Positions 26,394 to 38,707 of a stretch of DNA of 64,000 bases are shown here, one piece after another. Under the pieces are notes generated by a model. The model searched no databases. It was not told where the DNA came from and saw nothing but the letters and a program-made list of their open reading frames with translations. Position 1 is the first letter of the stretch; each line of letters starts with the position of its first letter. A program made the translations under genes and the position numbers. This DNA comes from Terfezia claveryi (taxonomy: Eukaryota; Ascomycota; Pezizomycetes; Pezizales; Pezizaceae): NCBI GenBank assembly GCA_015179025.1, contig WHUX01000024.1, positions 372,001 to 436,000 of the forward strand, given 5' to 3'.

Positions 26394-29300
26394 TCACTTC
26401 CGAAAACTCAGCCTAGCCACCCTCTCAGCGACACCCTCATCTTCCCTCTCATCATTCCCATTGTGAGCAATTGTTGAGGTGCTTCCGCTGCTACTATCAT
26501 CCGCACTGCTCCTCTTGAATTTCCCTAATTCTCTAATCGCGCTGGAAATCCCTGGCCCGAGCCCAACCTTTGTTGCATCGTCAAGTAGATAGTTTCCCCT
26601 CTCTTCAATTGAAAGCCGACTAGAACCCCCGCCTGACCTCTGCGTGCTTTTTCTATTATTGCTCCCATGTGCCAATGCATCAATCTTGGAGATTGCAGCA
26701 ATGGGTGCTGTAGAATGATTGCTTTGATTATCCGACTTCAGAAGAGAATTGATTTGCTCTTCAGAAGTGTCAATCGCATTCTCCTCTTCTCCTGGGTTTG
26801 AAGTTCCCAATGCCCCTAGGGGCCATTTTATACCTAAGCCCGCCGCCCAACTAATTCGATTCCCCGCTCCTGCCGCTGGTGTATTGCCACCAGTATCCTG
26901 AGGTTGCAATACCGCTTCATCAGAGTCGTCATCATCTGAAGTACTGAATGCAGCATCACTCCAGAGCCCAGAATCGTCTGTTGAGTCAGTAGGCCTTCTT
27001 TCTTTGCGGTTCAATGTTATGGTTGTTGTTTCTGCACTGGATGACTGTATGTCAGATGTGGATGATATGGGTTGAACCAGCTGCTTCATCTGTGTTCTCT
27101 CCGGATTGACCGTCTCTGAGAAGTTCCGGTAAGCACCTACTGTAGGACACGAGCCCCTGCCTTTCTCAGCGTCTGCATTTCTCGCATCTGTCGTATCTCC
27201 GAAATGTGTATCTACAAGATGCCGTACTACCGGCCAGCCATACGCATTCGCAAACATCCGTCGAACGACAATGTTGTTATGTGCATCAGGCTCCAACCTT
27301 ACCAAAACCTTCCTCCATGATAGATCCTTGTGATAGGCCCTTGCTATCTTTTCCTCCACTTTTAACTGTGCTTGCTGCTTTGTGGAAGATATGGAGGATC
27401 CAGAAATATTACCACTACCATCGGCTGAAGTAGTTGTTTGACGTAAGGGCTCATCACCGTTTGCCATGAATCCACTACTGTCGTAATTGTCACCGCTCCC
27501 ATTACTCGGTCTCTGGCCCAGCATGGACTTGGTCCGCTCTTTTAATGGGGGGGGTGGAATATCCTCACTATGGTATACCCTGTCGTGCCATATTGTCTTC
27601 GGTCTTGAGTTTGGATTGACAATGAATTCCACTGTGGGAAGGGGTGGGTTAAGAACGTCTCCGGCTGCTTCGAGGATAGTTGTTCTTGGTGGGGCAATTA
27701 TTGGGTTGTCAAAATCATCATATGAGGTGACGAGTGAGGGTGGATCTTCGAAAGCCTGTTGTATTGAGGGAATGTCGTGAAGATGGGCAGGAGACGCGGC
27801 ACGTGAAAGCTCGGTCGGTGAACTAGGAGACTCTGGAGGGCTAACGGCGGGAGATCCGGACGTAGATATTTGCGAGCGGTGATATATTTTGGGGATCTTA
27901 TCTCGTGAGGGCTTCTTCCCAGCCTGGGGCCTAAGAAGTGTCATCAATGAAGAAAATGGATTCACAGCGTTTCCCTCGGGTACTGGCGCACTGGGCATGA
28001 GGGAGTTCGGAATTTTGCTTGCTGGCATTGGTGATGCTGGCGCCTCCTGTGGCTCCGAAATGACTCTATTATTATCGCTCCCCTCGGCGATGGTTGCTCC
28101 CACAAGATTAGTTTCCTGCTCTTCCTTTGATACCGCCTGCTGAGCTTTCTCCAACGTGGCCTTATAACTCTGTCCGGTTCGAGATGGAGAAGTAAGGATG
28201 GAGGTTGTTGGAATGGCTTCTTCCTTCGTATTGACTACATTATAAAGTCTCGGTACCGAGCTAGAATTTCCCGTTGTCAACTGTTGCCAGCCCCAACCTA
28301 CTAACCCCACTACCTGATTCTCTCGCCTTGCCTTTTCTACTTTCCCAAGTCCCTTCCAATCAAGGTATAAAAGACAACTTGTTCTTAAAGGAACAATTCC
28401 ATCATTGACAACATTTGCATAAACGGTCCTATTCCGACACATTTTGAATACCTCGTGCGCAGGCCCTGTTGGAAGTATTCTCAACAGTGGTTTCGTGATA
28501 TCGGCTTTGCCTCCACCACCCGCTACCGTATCTCTGGAATTGGCAAAGGGTGCATGATTGGCGATAGCATTGAGTGCACTCGCAGCCATATTTGGGGCTC
28601 TCCAAGTTAAGCCCAAGTCTTGTCCTGTCCTTCCGACGAGACCAAAATCAAGAGCAAATTTGATGTACATTGGATTTTCATTCGATAGTCCGAGGAACGG
28701 TGTGGCAAGGGCAACGAAGTTGATAGGTTTCGCTTCCCTGAAAAATTCGGGATGATGAGCATGTATAAAAGCAATTGCGTAGGTCTGGACTAGCCCACCA
28801 AGCGAATGTCCAATGAAAGATATCGAGGTGACCTTATAAGGAGGCTGAGGTGGATTTTCTGGGAGAGGCTGCTGGTGCGGCTTTGGTGTGCTGTAAGACT
28901 GATTTCTCGCAGCAGGAGTAAGGTGAGGGTGGTAATTTTGTTTGCGTAGCTTGTTGGGTGTACGGGGTTTTTGTTGCTGTAGTGGATGGGGGTTAGGTTG
29001 CTCTGGATTGGCAAGTGATATGATGTATTTGGCAAGCCTTTTCCCCAACCATTTGATTCCTCTTTCAGTTGAACAGACATTTTCATGAAATCCGCGCACG
29101 ATTGTCATCTCCCTGTCGTCTTCATTAAGTTCCTCTTCCGTTGCTGTGTCTAGTTTGCTCCCACCACAGCCATTGAAACACGCGCTATCCCTCTTGTTTC
29201 TTGCTTTTTTTTTTCCCTGATAAGCCTCTTCTTGCCTTCTTGCTTCGTCGTCAATGGCTTCCTTCATAAACAGCATATCTGCTCCTGTATTCGAATGCAA

Positions 29301-30311
29301 CCCATGGGTGATGATGACCAAATGGACCTTCTTTGTAACCCTCTGCCTCCGCCTAGCAGCTTCGTCTTGCTTACGTCTATTCTCCCTCTCATCCAGTTCG
29401 TCAGGGTCTGGTGCCTCTTGCTCCTTAGAGCCTTCATCCTCTGGAAAGTGCGATTCTGATTTCTCGTCATCCCATGATGGGAAAGGAGGAAGATTCCACA
29501 AGTCTGCTGTATCCTGCACCTTTAGCTTGACCGACGGTGAAAGTACCCCCAGCGTTTTGTTCTCTCCTCCACCACCCCCGGTGCCGGTATCATTTTCATT
29601 GGGGCTCTTCTCGAAGTTATTCGGTGCTGGAGTCTTGAAGCATGGGAAGGAGGAAGATCCAAAGCCGAGCCCATAGCCAAGGCTCTTCTCATCCCTTCCC
29701 AACAGTAGTTCAAAGCCAACCGTTGCTTTAGCCGAAAATATTGTCTGAGAGATCACTTCAATTATCCAGGTGACACTTTTCGGCTCTGCACTTTTCTTCT
29801 CATTCTCCACCCCAGGGCTAGGATTCCCATCAATTCTATTTTTCATACTCAGATCAACGCTCAGATCAAGGCTTCTTCTACCACCTGAGCCATTCTCTTC
29901 TCTAGCAACCAATTTCAATGCACCATCTCTCAGTTTATCTGGAACTCTCAACAAGGTGTAAAAACTAGCCCCAGCCTTCAGGTTCGGCTCATACTGTGGA
30001 ACTTCAAGCTCGTCTCCTTCGATTTCCGATTCCCAAGTCTTATATGGATGGAACTCTTGACGTCTAACCGAGACATAGGCCGTGTAGGGACCATGCAAGT
30101 ATGCTGCACGGAGAGGTAGTGAAGCGGTGTTCTTAATTCGTAGATGTAGATACTCTGGCAGTGGAAGTATACGGTCAAGAGATGGAGTGTATGTTATCGT
30201 GTACCTATAGGCTCAGATGAAGTTAGCATTGAGAGGTGTAGGCGCTAGGATGATCTCGCACCGAACGATTTCACCTATCTTGACAGATCCAGAGGTGTGA
30301 ACAAGCAACAT
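26394..30311 (-). CDS. ROG1-like lipase/serine esterase (DUF676 family)
   Basis: Putative lipid hydrolase of the alpha/beta-hydrolase fold, related to yeast Rog1 and neighbours, which act on acylglycerols and phospholipids. Exon 1 (30311-30262) encodes MLLVHTSGSVKIGEIVR. After a 57 nt intron (30205-30261, branch TGCTAAC) exon 2 runs to the stop, giving 1286 residues. The N-terminal domain continues with TYTPSLDRILPLPEYLHLRI and RAAYLHGPYTAYVSVRR. The hydrolase starts at KVHLVIITHGLHSN; the nucleophile is Ser484 in SFIGHSLGGLVQTYA, with ATPFLGLS and VVNDGIVPLRT (likely acid) after it. The remaining ~600 residues are largely disordered and Ser/Pro-rich, with a conserved patch near KDLSWRKVLVRLEPDAHNNI. 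I could not assign the catalytic histidine. Confidence 0.9.
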
Positions 30312-31106
30312 CGTAGGAGAGTCTGCCTAACTTCATTCACATGACAAGAAATAGAAAAGTAATCAAGTGACAATAATGTCCAAGAATGATGGCAGAATAG
30401 TCTGTTATGGTAGAAGTCGTCGGAAACAGCCCTTCGGGGCAGAACTGCGAGTCCGTCTCCAGTTTCTTAGCCGATCCTTCGTGCGCTGGCCTTGCCACCA
30501 GCCTTTATTTATCGCGATCGATCTGGGCTTGTAAGACGAATGAGAGGAGTTGCCAAAAAATAATTATACAAAGCTGGTACGGAGATGCCTTCTCCTGGTT
30601 AAGCTTATTTACCCTTGGGATATTGGGCAGGAGTTCAATCTATTTTTATGTATGTACAGTTGGTTTTCCCTAATAAATTTACATATCTTCAAGAAGATCA
30701 GGTCGCACTTTAGTCTGGCTTGTATAACCAGACTAGCTTGGATGCACTTATATTTGGTGGAAGTTTCTACTAATGATTCTTGAGCGGATCTAGTTTTGTG
30801 ATCGCTCTTCGTATGGGAAATTGTTCCTCTGGTCGAAATCCGGGCCCGGGTTCAAGACTGCCAGGCCGTCATACAGCATCACTACATTCACCCCTTATCG
30901 GTCCGGTGATATCAGATCTATGCCTTACAGATACAAGATACCCCACCACGCCGATCACTTCGCCTGAGTTTTCATTTCTTTCCGTTCCTTCGTTCGTGGC
31001 TTACTGCTTGCTAGATTCTACACAACTGCCATTTATCGGAGAACTAGACGGGGAGCTTTGAATCGACTGTCCATGCCCAAAACAAGACCGTCCGTACCAG
31101 AAGATC
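30312..31106. promoter_or_regulatory. Shared divergent promoter region
   Basis: 795 bp between the divergent lipase and lipid-kinase-like genes, which must contain both promoters. The only distinct element seen is the short inverted repeat at 30711-30735. Confidence 0.5.
30711..30735. mobile_element. Two-ended ultra-short unit, 25 bp
   Basis: TAGTCTGG, a 9-base spacer and CCAGACTA form a perfect 8 bp inverted repeat made of the family's ends. There is no clean duplication outside it; GCACTT occurs on both sides at unequal distance. Confidence 0.5.
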
Positions 31107-32618
31107 ATGGCACCACACTGCACGAATGGCTTCGTCAACGGCTGTCCAGTGAGATTTGAATACAATTCCCCAGCATCTGCTTCGTCACTCAGTATCGATT
31201 TCAAGGAGGGAACCATTTCCTTATCAATTCCCAATTCCGAGCTCATCGCATTGCTTGAGCAGGGCAACGGCAAGTATGTCTTGCTATTCTCAGGAGATGA
31301 GAAAAAGCTGAGCGGATCGAATGTACTGAACAATATACCTAATTATGTACCCGGACAACTTCAAGTTGTCGCACCTCCGCAAGAGCTGGTAGACTCATTA
31401 CTCTTTCCCCGAGAAAAATGCCCTGAGTGGCTGGACATCACAGGAGAAAGATCTGAGCTTACAGTTATCGTTTCCACTGGGGGAGGTGTGAATGGGAAGA
31501 GCAAAGCCGAAGTACTATACGAGACACTCGTCAGGCCGGTTCTCAAGGAAATCGGTCTTTTCGAAGGTTCTGCTGGTGAGGAGGAAAGCTCCGGTGCAAA
31601 ATACAGCGTGATTTACACCACCTCTCAATACAGCATCCAGGAATTCCTCAAGAAATTCCACACATCCCATTCCCAACGACCAACCGCAACTATTCTCCTC
31701 CTCTCTGGAGATACTTCACTCTTCGAGGTCCTCAATTACCTCCCTAATCCCCTTCCCCCATCGTCACCAAGGCTCTACCTCTCTATTCTCCCCACTGGAA
31801 CCGGAAATGCCCTCTGCTCATCCATCTACCTTCAATATCACCCTCTTTCCTCCCTCCTCCTGGGCTCGCCCCAAAACCTCCCTTTATTCCACGCTCAGTT
31901 CTCCCCCGACTCCCTCCTCCTCTCTCAATCTGGGAAACATCCCATCCCTGATAGAGGCCTCTATGGTGCCATCGTCCTCTCCTGGGCCTTCCATGCCTCC
32001 CTAGTTGCTGACTCCGACGCCCCCTCTTACCGGGCAAAATACCCCGGCACGCAACGCTTCCAAGTCGCCGCCAGAGAAAACCTCACTCCCCGCCCCCATC
32101 TCTATGATGGACGAATATCTGTCCAGCGGCAGCCAAATGGTCCCTGGGAAGACCTCCAAAAAGAGCTCCCGGGAGATCGTGGCTACTGGTATTTCCTCGC
32201 TACCCTCGTTTCCCGGCTCGAAGCTACGTTCTTAATAAACCCCCTTGGAGAGCCTTTAGATGGAAAATTGAGGGTAGTTCATTTTGCCAAACTACCTATG
32301 CCAGCTGACGCAGCTATGGAGGCAAATATAGCGGATGCAAAGGGCGTAATTCAGGCTATGGAGGCTGCATACGATCAGGGGAAGCATGTGGAGTTACCGG
32401 GGGTGGGGTATGAGAGGGATGGTGTGGAGGGAGTGAGGGTGCAGGTAGATGAGGAGGATTATGTGTTTGAAGGAGAAGGAGCAGCCGAGAGGGGGAGGGA
32501 GAGGTGGAGGAGGATTTGTATCGATGGCGCAATCGTGGAGTTGCAAAGGGGGGGTTGGGTGGAAATCAGAAGGAATCCCGAAGGGTTAGAGGGAGTGAAA
32601 CTTGTTTGGAGGAGTTGA
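31107..32618 (+). CDS. Diacylglycerol/sphingoid kinase-like protein with altered nucleotide loop
   Basis: Single-exon protein of 503 residues with a DAGK-catalytic-like fold, the family of diacylglycerol and long-chain-base kinases. Visible motifs: SELTVIVSTGGGVNGKS at about 112-128; a stretch ending ATILLLSGDTSLFEVLNYL at about 205, where active kinases have GGDGT; ILPTGTGNALCSSIYL at about 230, matching the usual LGTGN loop; and a C-terminal beta-rich domain with GYWYFLATLVSRLEATF and KLRVVHFAKLPMPADA. Replacement of GGDGT by SGDTS makes catalysis doubtful, though many fungal family members are divergent. It diverges from the lipase gene across 795 bp and converges on the inositol monophosphatase gene. 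Its substrate cannot be told from sequence. Confidence 0.8.
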   Translation: MAPHCTNGFVNGCPVRFEYNSPASASSLSIDFKEGTISLSIPNSELIALLEQGNGKYVLLFSGDEKKLSGSNVLNNIPNYVPGQLQVVAPPQELVDSLLFPREKCPEWLDITGERSELTVIVSTGGGVNGKSKAEVLYETLVRPVLKEIGLFEGSAGEEESSGAKYSVIYTTSQYSIQEFLKKFHTSHSQRPTATILLLSGDTSLFEVLNYLPNPLPPSSPRLYLSILPTGTGNALCSSIYLQYHPLSSLLLGSPQNLPLFHAQFSPDSLLLSQSGKHPIPDRGLYGAIVLSWAFHASLVADSDAPSYRAKYPGTQRFQVAARENLTPRPHLYDGRISVQRQPNGPWEDLQKELPGDRGYWYFLATLVSRLEATFLINPLGEPLDGKLRVVHFAKLPMPADAAMEANIADAKGVIQAMEAAYDQGKHVELPGVGYERDGVEGVRVQVDEEDYVFEGEGAAERGRERWRRICIDGAIVELQRGGWVEIRRNPEGLEGVKLVWRS

Positions 32619-32874
32619 GAGGCAGCATTTATACCTATGGTAGAATCATCTCATCGGCAGAAAAATTGCTTCAGTTGTCATGTTTGTTATCAAATATATA
32701 CTGTTTGGTACAGGGTAATGAACTAAATCTTGTCTATATGAAAATTTCGTGCCAAGAACCATAGTTCAAGTCTAGTTGATGGGAAAAGAAAGATATAAGG
32801 AAGGAAAGAAAATATCGAGGGAGGGAGAGCCCCTACGCAATAAACGGTGTTTCCGGTGGAGATAATTATCTAAC

Positions 32875-34014
32875 TCAAGGCTCATAGTCATACTTACCCT
32901 TAACCGCCGTCCAAAATTCCTCAATTATCGCCTTCTGCTGCTCCCTCCCTCCCTCACACCCTCTAACAGCAAAATATCTTCGCCCATCTACCGCCATCTC
33001 CCACCCCCCGGGTTTGCATCCACTACTACCCCTCCTGCCTCCTCCAGAATCACCCATCCAGCAGCCACATCCCACGCCCAGCACCCTCCCTCCCAATAAA
33101 GATCCACCTCACCCTTAGCTACAGCGCAAAAGCTCAATGCAGCAGAGCCCATACTCCTAAGAGAGTGAACTATCTTCCCACCCTCGCTTGGCGCGCAGGC
33201 GAGTGTGCGGAAGGTGTTGTACTTACATTCCCAGTTCGTACCTGAACGGTCAGAGCCCCATTCCACGGCACAGAGGGAGCGGGAGAGGGTTGAAAGTGGG
33301 GCAAGATATGGGTGGGTGAAGGGGAGGCGGGTGGTGAGGTTGTGATAAGACCCGCGACCGGTAATGGCAGTGTATAGGGAGTTGTTGGAGGGGTGGTAGA
33401 TTACACCAACCAGGGGCTTTCGTTTGAGGGTGAATGCGAGGGAGATGCAGAAGTTGGGGAAGCCGTGGACAAAGTTGACCGTTCTGAGAGGGGGGGTTAA
33501 TATATGTGAAAATGGGGAACAATTGAAAGGTGAGAGTGGGAAGTGGGGCGGCTTACCCGTCAATTGGATCGCAGACGAAAGTTGGGGCGTCGGTGAGTCT
33601 CATACCGGGAACGTAGGTCTCTTCTCCGAGGAAGCTGTGGTTGGTCCATAACGGTTAGTTATAGATACAAAACAGAATTTTTGTAGATGAACTCATCCAT
33701 GAGAAATGATGGGAAACGTACGAGTATGTAGGATATTTGGCTTTCAATGTGCCTAATACCACCTGCTCAATTGCTTGATCTGTCTCGGTTACTAAATCCG
33801 CAGCTATTCTCTCCAATTAGCAATTACTATCCAGAGAATTGATATCTGAAGGCATTGAGTACTCACAGTTATTCTTCGAGCCACTTGTGAGTGCTGAAGG
33901 TTTCGCTGCCAGCATCATCTTTCCTGCCTCCTTTGCAATGGCTATTAGATCATCGTGAATCTGTTGCAAATCGTACTCCGATCTGCCGTTCTGAGCCCGG
34001 GAAACGTTCGGCAT
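32875..34014 (-). CDS. Inositol monophosphatase, with a frameshift near the C-terminus
   Basis: Mg2+-dependent inositol-1-phosphatase family. Exons are 34014-33867, 33803-33722, 33634-33557 and 33483 onward, with introns of 63, 87 and 73 nt. Motifs: ADLVTETDQAIE; FLGEETYV with the metal-binding Glu; DPIDGTVNFVHGFPN with the metal-binding aspartates, read across intron 3; and WDVAAGWVILEEAGG near the end. After DANPG the frame runs into a stop at 32988. The next frame continues with EMAVDGRRYFAVRG to KYDYEP (stop 32875), as the family should end. One base is missing in the run of six C at 33004-33009 (six G in the message). As written the protein ends early at DANPGGGRWR. Confidence 0.88.
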
Positions 34015-36019
34015 GGTGTTTTGTGCTTTCCTTCAGTCAAGCTTTAAGAGCTGTGCTTTCCCTTCGATCTGGCTTTCTGGGTATGAGAGGAAGGTGAATG
34101 GACCTAGTTCTCGTAGCTGAGTTCCAAATGATCTTAATTTTCGATAATTGTATATAACAAAAACGAGTAGAGCCCAAGCCAAACTGTCCCCAAGATCTGA
34201 GAGTTGGAACAGACAGTGTTGACAGCGGGAGAGGGGGAAAAAGCAAGTTAAGAGTTAAATTTCTGATAGACAACTTTGGAATAAACCCGGATCCCCGAGA
34301 CCCACCCGCATGTACATCTCGCATTGCATTACTGCTGCTGGGACTTTCACAAGCCATTCGATATTACACACACCGATATATCGGAAAAACTTTTGTCCTG
34401 TCAACATCAGACATATAACATTGCTTTTTCTACACAGAGTACCGTATCTGCCGAGGGGCAATCACTTGGTTTGTGTCTTCTATCCTACATCAGAGTATGG
34501 TATTATTATGGAAAAATGTCGGCTGTTCAACCCAACCAATGCAAGCTGACGTTAATTAATATATTAGAAGCCCAGTTTTGCCGCGGTACGCAAAATTTCG
34601 GCGCATTCCATGAGACCTATACAAATCGAAATCCCGAAAACGCAATGCCATATTGCCATATTACCCCTAGCAAACGATTTCTGAAGCTGTATGTTCGCCC
34701 CTGTGCCCGGTACCAGTTGCAGATAGGTGCAACATCTTTGGAGCCATTGGGCTTCTTTCCTCCGCCCACTCTAGCCCTCAAGATCCTTGCTTATCGCTGT
34801 AGGGCGCCTCAGTTTCGTATTCGCTGCTACTAGCTGTATTTGTCCACCAGGACGTGAAGGTTTCTCCACTAGTTTCTCCAGTGTAGGCTGTTTCTTTACC
34901 CACCCCAAAAGCTTTAGCCTTCCTTACTCGGCCATGATGGACACTGCAGAAGACCTTTGGAGCTGTATTCTGGAATACTACAATATCTCGATACCCGACA
35001 ACACATAAGATAGGGCATGAGAAATGCCTCAAAACCACTATGACCGAGCTGTTTGTTCGGTTCTCTTATCGATGTTAATGGTAGGTTCATCACACCTGCT
35101 GCTCGGAATGCCCACCAGATTATTTCTCTGGATATATTTACCCAAAACATCGGGACTTTCTAAGGATAAGGAGGCATGCAATATGTGATTCAGTATGGTG
35201 ATTTGTGGGGTTGAATTGCCTACCGGTAGCTGGGCTTGAGAGACCCATGCCGAATGGGACGACATAGTAATTTCCGTGGTTCCCTCAATCTGGTTGATAT
35301 TGTTCGCATTTGCACTACTCTCAGCTGCTCTCCTTATCAGTATCAAGTGTCCCTTGCAGAGCGTAGGCGTGTGAATTAAAGATTCTTACTCTGCTTTTAC
35401 TCTTACTGTGACTCTTTCCTTGGTTCCACTAGCACCCCATCCGGAGGAGAAGCTTTTGAGGTTCGCAACTTTCTATCCGATATCCACTGAACTTCAGGTG
35501 TGAAAACGAGTGGTAGGACTTGACTCCAGGGGGGCAAATCATCTTTCATCGCTTAAGAGGTTGGGTTCGCACTTAATATTTCTTAATTCAAGTTGAGGGT
35601 ACCCTTGGCAGGTAAACTATAACCGGTCCGCTCTCCTGTAAATGAGGTGGATTAGCACAAGACATTCCAATACCAAATCAGCTCTGGTGGCGATATCTCA
35701 CAACGCATGCATGTATGCTTCTCCTGTGATTACCGTAACTTGAAATTACTGTGGGTCCTAGAACCCGATTCTTTGAAGCAAAATTTCCGCTCATAGCCGG
35801 ATCCCTCAAATCCACGCCTGGTTTGAACATTCAAGTTCTAGGAGTGGACATCACTCCACACATAACTTCTTTCCAGTGTTTGATATAAACCAGTCTCACT
35901 ACCAAAAAGTTTTGCCCCATAAGGTTAGTTGAAGTCGGTCACGTGAAAAGTGAGTGAGGGTAACTGATTTTTGTTCCATCAAAGTTTGGGGTGAACTTCC
36001 GGCCCACTTGACCCGTTGA
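34015..36019. other. Intergenic, no gene seen
   Basis: Promoter side of the phosphatase gene, then 2 kb with only short frames lacking domains. Nothing else stands out. Confidence 0.5.
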
Positions 36020-37020
36020 AGCCAGTAGATCGCAGTATATCGGTGCTTGAGCCAACAGAAGTTGATGAAATTTTGCTTTCTGTAGCTCGCGATGCTATAA
36101 AGGTTATTATGTTGGATTTTAGCTGATGGGCTCCATTGACTGTTGTTCCTTGCAGACTTTAAAACATGGACTTGCTTGTTGTGCTTTGTAATTACAACAA
36201 GAGATTTAGTTGCATTTGGTGTATGGTGCCTCTGATGTTGCAACTTCCTCGCTAATCCCAGAGTATATTCTATCGCTGAAGATTCTCCTCATGTTTTCCA
36301 CCTGATACCACAACGGAAAAAGCTCCTAAATCAGTTTTTTCGTGAATTTCCCCATCTTGGATTCCTGTGCACCATCTATCAAACAAAATGTCTGAAAGTG
36401 CCACCAGCCTCCAACGTGAAGTCCATTGTGGCCAAAGACATTAGCAGGTTTCTTGGTGTAATGTGGATCTGCTTGTATATCTTTGTGCCCTGCTTTCCCC
36501 TGCCCATGATTATTCCCCTCAAATGGCGAGTGGCGTGTTCATCGACCCTTTCACTTGGAGAAATCGTAGTATGTCTAGGATCACGGCGGGGGGAAGCCCT
36601 TTCCGCTTCCGTGTCAGATGTCTCATATTCTTCCTCAATTTTTGAGGAATCTACCAGTTGATTCTCGTCATCGAAAAATGGTTCTGAAGAGAAATCCTCG
36701 CTTTTCCATTTTTCTCGTAAAGATGTAACCCTTCTTGCGATGAATTTGACGCAGCTGCAATCCCGACATCGTCTAAGGAGTTTTCTTCGAAGAGAAAGGT
36801 GGAAAGCTTGTCAGGAGTACTTCTAGGTTCGAGGGCATTGCTCTGGAATAGTCCATTCTGCGTGGCTGTTTTGGAGATTTGTTGCAAGCGATGACAGTCA
36901 ATGAATGAGACTTTTAACGGTGGGAGTAGCTATTTCCCAGAGTTCAGGTGTTGCACATTTCGAGGATTGAATCTTGTAATAGTGTATTACTTGCACAAGG
37001 GATCAAATTTGAATGTTGTT
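36020..37020 (-). pseudogene. Decayed second copy of the SRA-YDG gene
   Basis: The minus strand aligns colinearly with exon 2 of the SRA gene, from about the residues before AEVWETATPAVKD to just past FVLVRLQD. The best 60-base block (36421-36480 against about 20140-20200) matches at roughly 90%; elsewhere identity is lower. It has frameshifts (an extra C before AAATGCAACTAAATC), an internal deletion after the YDG region and many G-to-A changes, often at CpG: VLRSSRNN became VLKSARNN and RYDGLYNV became QHNNLYSI. No full frame survives. No poly(A) tract or target duplication is seen, so it looks like a DNA-level duplication. The ends are approximate. Confidence 0.85.
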
Positions 37021-38040
37021 GCTGTTGGATTCTCTGGAAATCAGCTGGAAAATGTGATGGAAATTCAGGGGCATGGAAGCTCAGGATAACAGTTCATCTA
37101 GGAGACGAATTCTCTTAAACTAAGAACGAATCACTTTCCTTCAACCAGACTATTTCCTTTGGTTGTTTCAGTTTTGATGGATGCCGTTGTCGCCGTTCAA
37201 AATATACAAGAGAAAATATACAGGCGATACAAGCAAATCCACATAATTTCTCATTGCGTTACAAAACCCCTCACGGAGGTGCTACATTTAAGAGTTTATC
37301 TCGGTATCCACAGAACCTTTCAACTTATATGGAACCATGTGGCCCTGGCTGCAATAAAGGAAGCTCAACTATATACGATCGACATATCCATCCAGCAACA
37401 CCGGGCTTACTTCCCCTACTTTCTTCATATAACAGATTCATAAGAGGGTAAATTTAAATATTACAGTTTCTGATTCGTCGATATTGAGCGACAGAACATT
37501 CACAGAGAGATTTTCTTGCACTGATGGCAGGGCGCTACAGCAAAACATTTTTCGAAGAAATATGGTTGCCTGTTTTAGCCAACAATCCCTTCACTACAGG
37601 TGATGTGATGGAACGTGCCACCTTCTGGTGCTTCAGCTTTTTTTGGAGCTTGAACCTGATATCGTTGAACTCGCGTGATATAATCCCTAAATAATATGGT
37701 CAAGGAAGTGAAAGATTCTACATTTATCAGCTACTTATTCATACACGCCATTTAGCTTCTGGTTAGCAATGGCACATTGAATATGAATCAACCGTCCACA
37801 TATAAGGGGGTACCTATATCACCTCCTGTTGAACGTTCGGAATACTGTGAAAACCTGAAAAGGCTTATGTTATAACCTCAGTTAGACCACGGTACAGTAT
37901 ATAAAATATCTCCTAGTGTAGCCAAGTACTGGTTCTGCATCCGGGATGCCCAAGAAAACCACTGCTACTACTCACTAGTATTAGCATGAAAGTAGAAGTT
38001 GAATTGGAAGACAAAGTGATACAAGTATCAGTTGAAGTGG
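37021..38040. other. Intergenic with one short insertion
   Basis: No gene. At 37142-37152 CAACCAGACTA lies between two copies of TTTCCTT. Confidence 0.5.
37135..37159 (-). mobile_element. Ultra-short insertion, 11 bp, with 7 bp duplication
   Basis: CAACCAGACTA (37142-37152) is bounded by TTTCCTT on both sides (37135-37141 and 37153-37159). Confidence 0.6.
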
Positions 38041-38700
38041 CAGATATGAGATAGAGGCGGTGGAGGTAGGGAAGCTCAAGGAGCTAGAACAGGAACAAAG
38101 GGAAGGGAAAAAGAAAAGAGAAGGCCAAGGGACAGTACTCTGGCAGGTGACACACCACCTGTCAAGAACAAGGTTTAAGGGGATGATTGATGTATCAAAG
38201 TATGAAAAGGAGGTAAAGTTGAAGGACGATCCGTCACCAAAAACAGCCCACAAAAAACAGCCCACCAATTACAGCCCACCACATGTCAGGTGGAAGTCAA
38301 AACCCGGCTGCCAAATACAAAAAGCCAAGTCGATACTGAGGATTATATGGACACAAAGGCTTGCTGTGCATGAAATACCCTGCCACCGACCCATGGCAGA
38401 CAGAATACAGGATGTGAAGAAAACGGGAATGCGGGGGACCATGGGGGTACGTTGGCTCCTGGGAGGTCATTGGCTGCCCTAAGGAATTTTGACAGAGGAA
38501 GGAAGACGCCGGAGGTTAGGGTTGCAGATTCAGAGTCGAATTCAGATTCGGGTTAGAAATTTGGGTCTTTCACAGTTTTATTACGTTGGCGGGATACAGT
38601 TGTACGTAGCTTCCGCTTCTTGTTCCAGGTCGAACCTTTTAAGGGGAGGCGTCATGTTCTGAGGTCGATTGCGGGTATAAACTTCCAATAAAAAATTTTA
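38041..38700 (+). other. Possible LTR-retrotransposon relic
   Basis: A frame rich in Lys/Glu (38060-38482) has no recognised domain. At about 38638-38660 a purine-rich tract (AAGGGGAGGCG) is followed two bases later by TGTTCTGAGG, the arrangement of a polypurine tract and the start of a 3' LTR. No second LTR was found, so this is weak. Confidence 0.25.
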
Positions 38701-38707
38701 AAAAAGA

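Noticed and set aside
34324..34833. 169-codon plus-strand frame
   Set aside because: High Cys/His/Tyr and no domain, promoter or splice signals; reads as noncoding.
36901..37089. Small plus-strand frame
   Set aside because: It lies over the SRA relic on the other strand and has no support of its own.
38060..38482. 140-residue Lys/Glu-rich frame as a gene
   Set aside because: No domain, and tryptophan-rich irregular second half; kept only as part of a possible retroelement relic.
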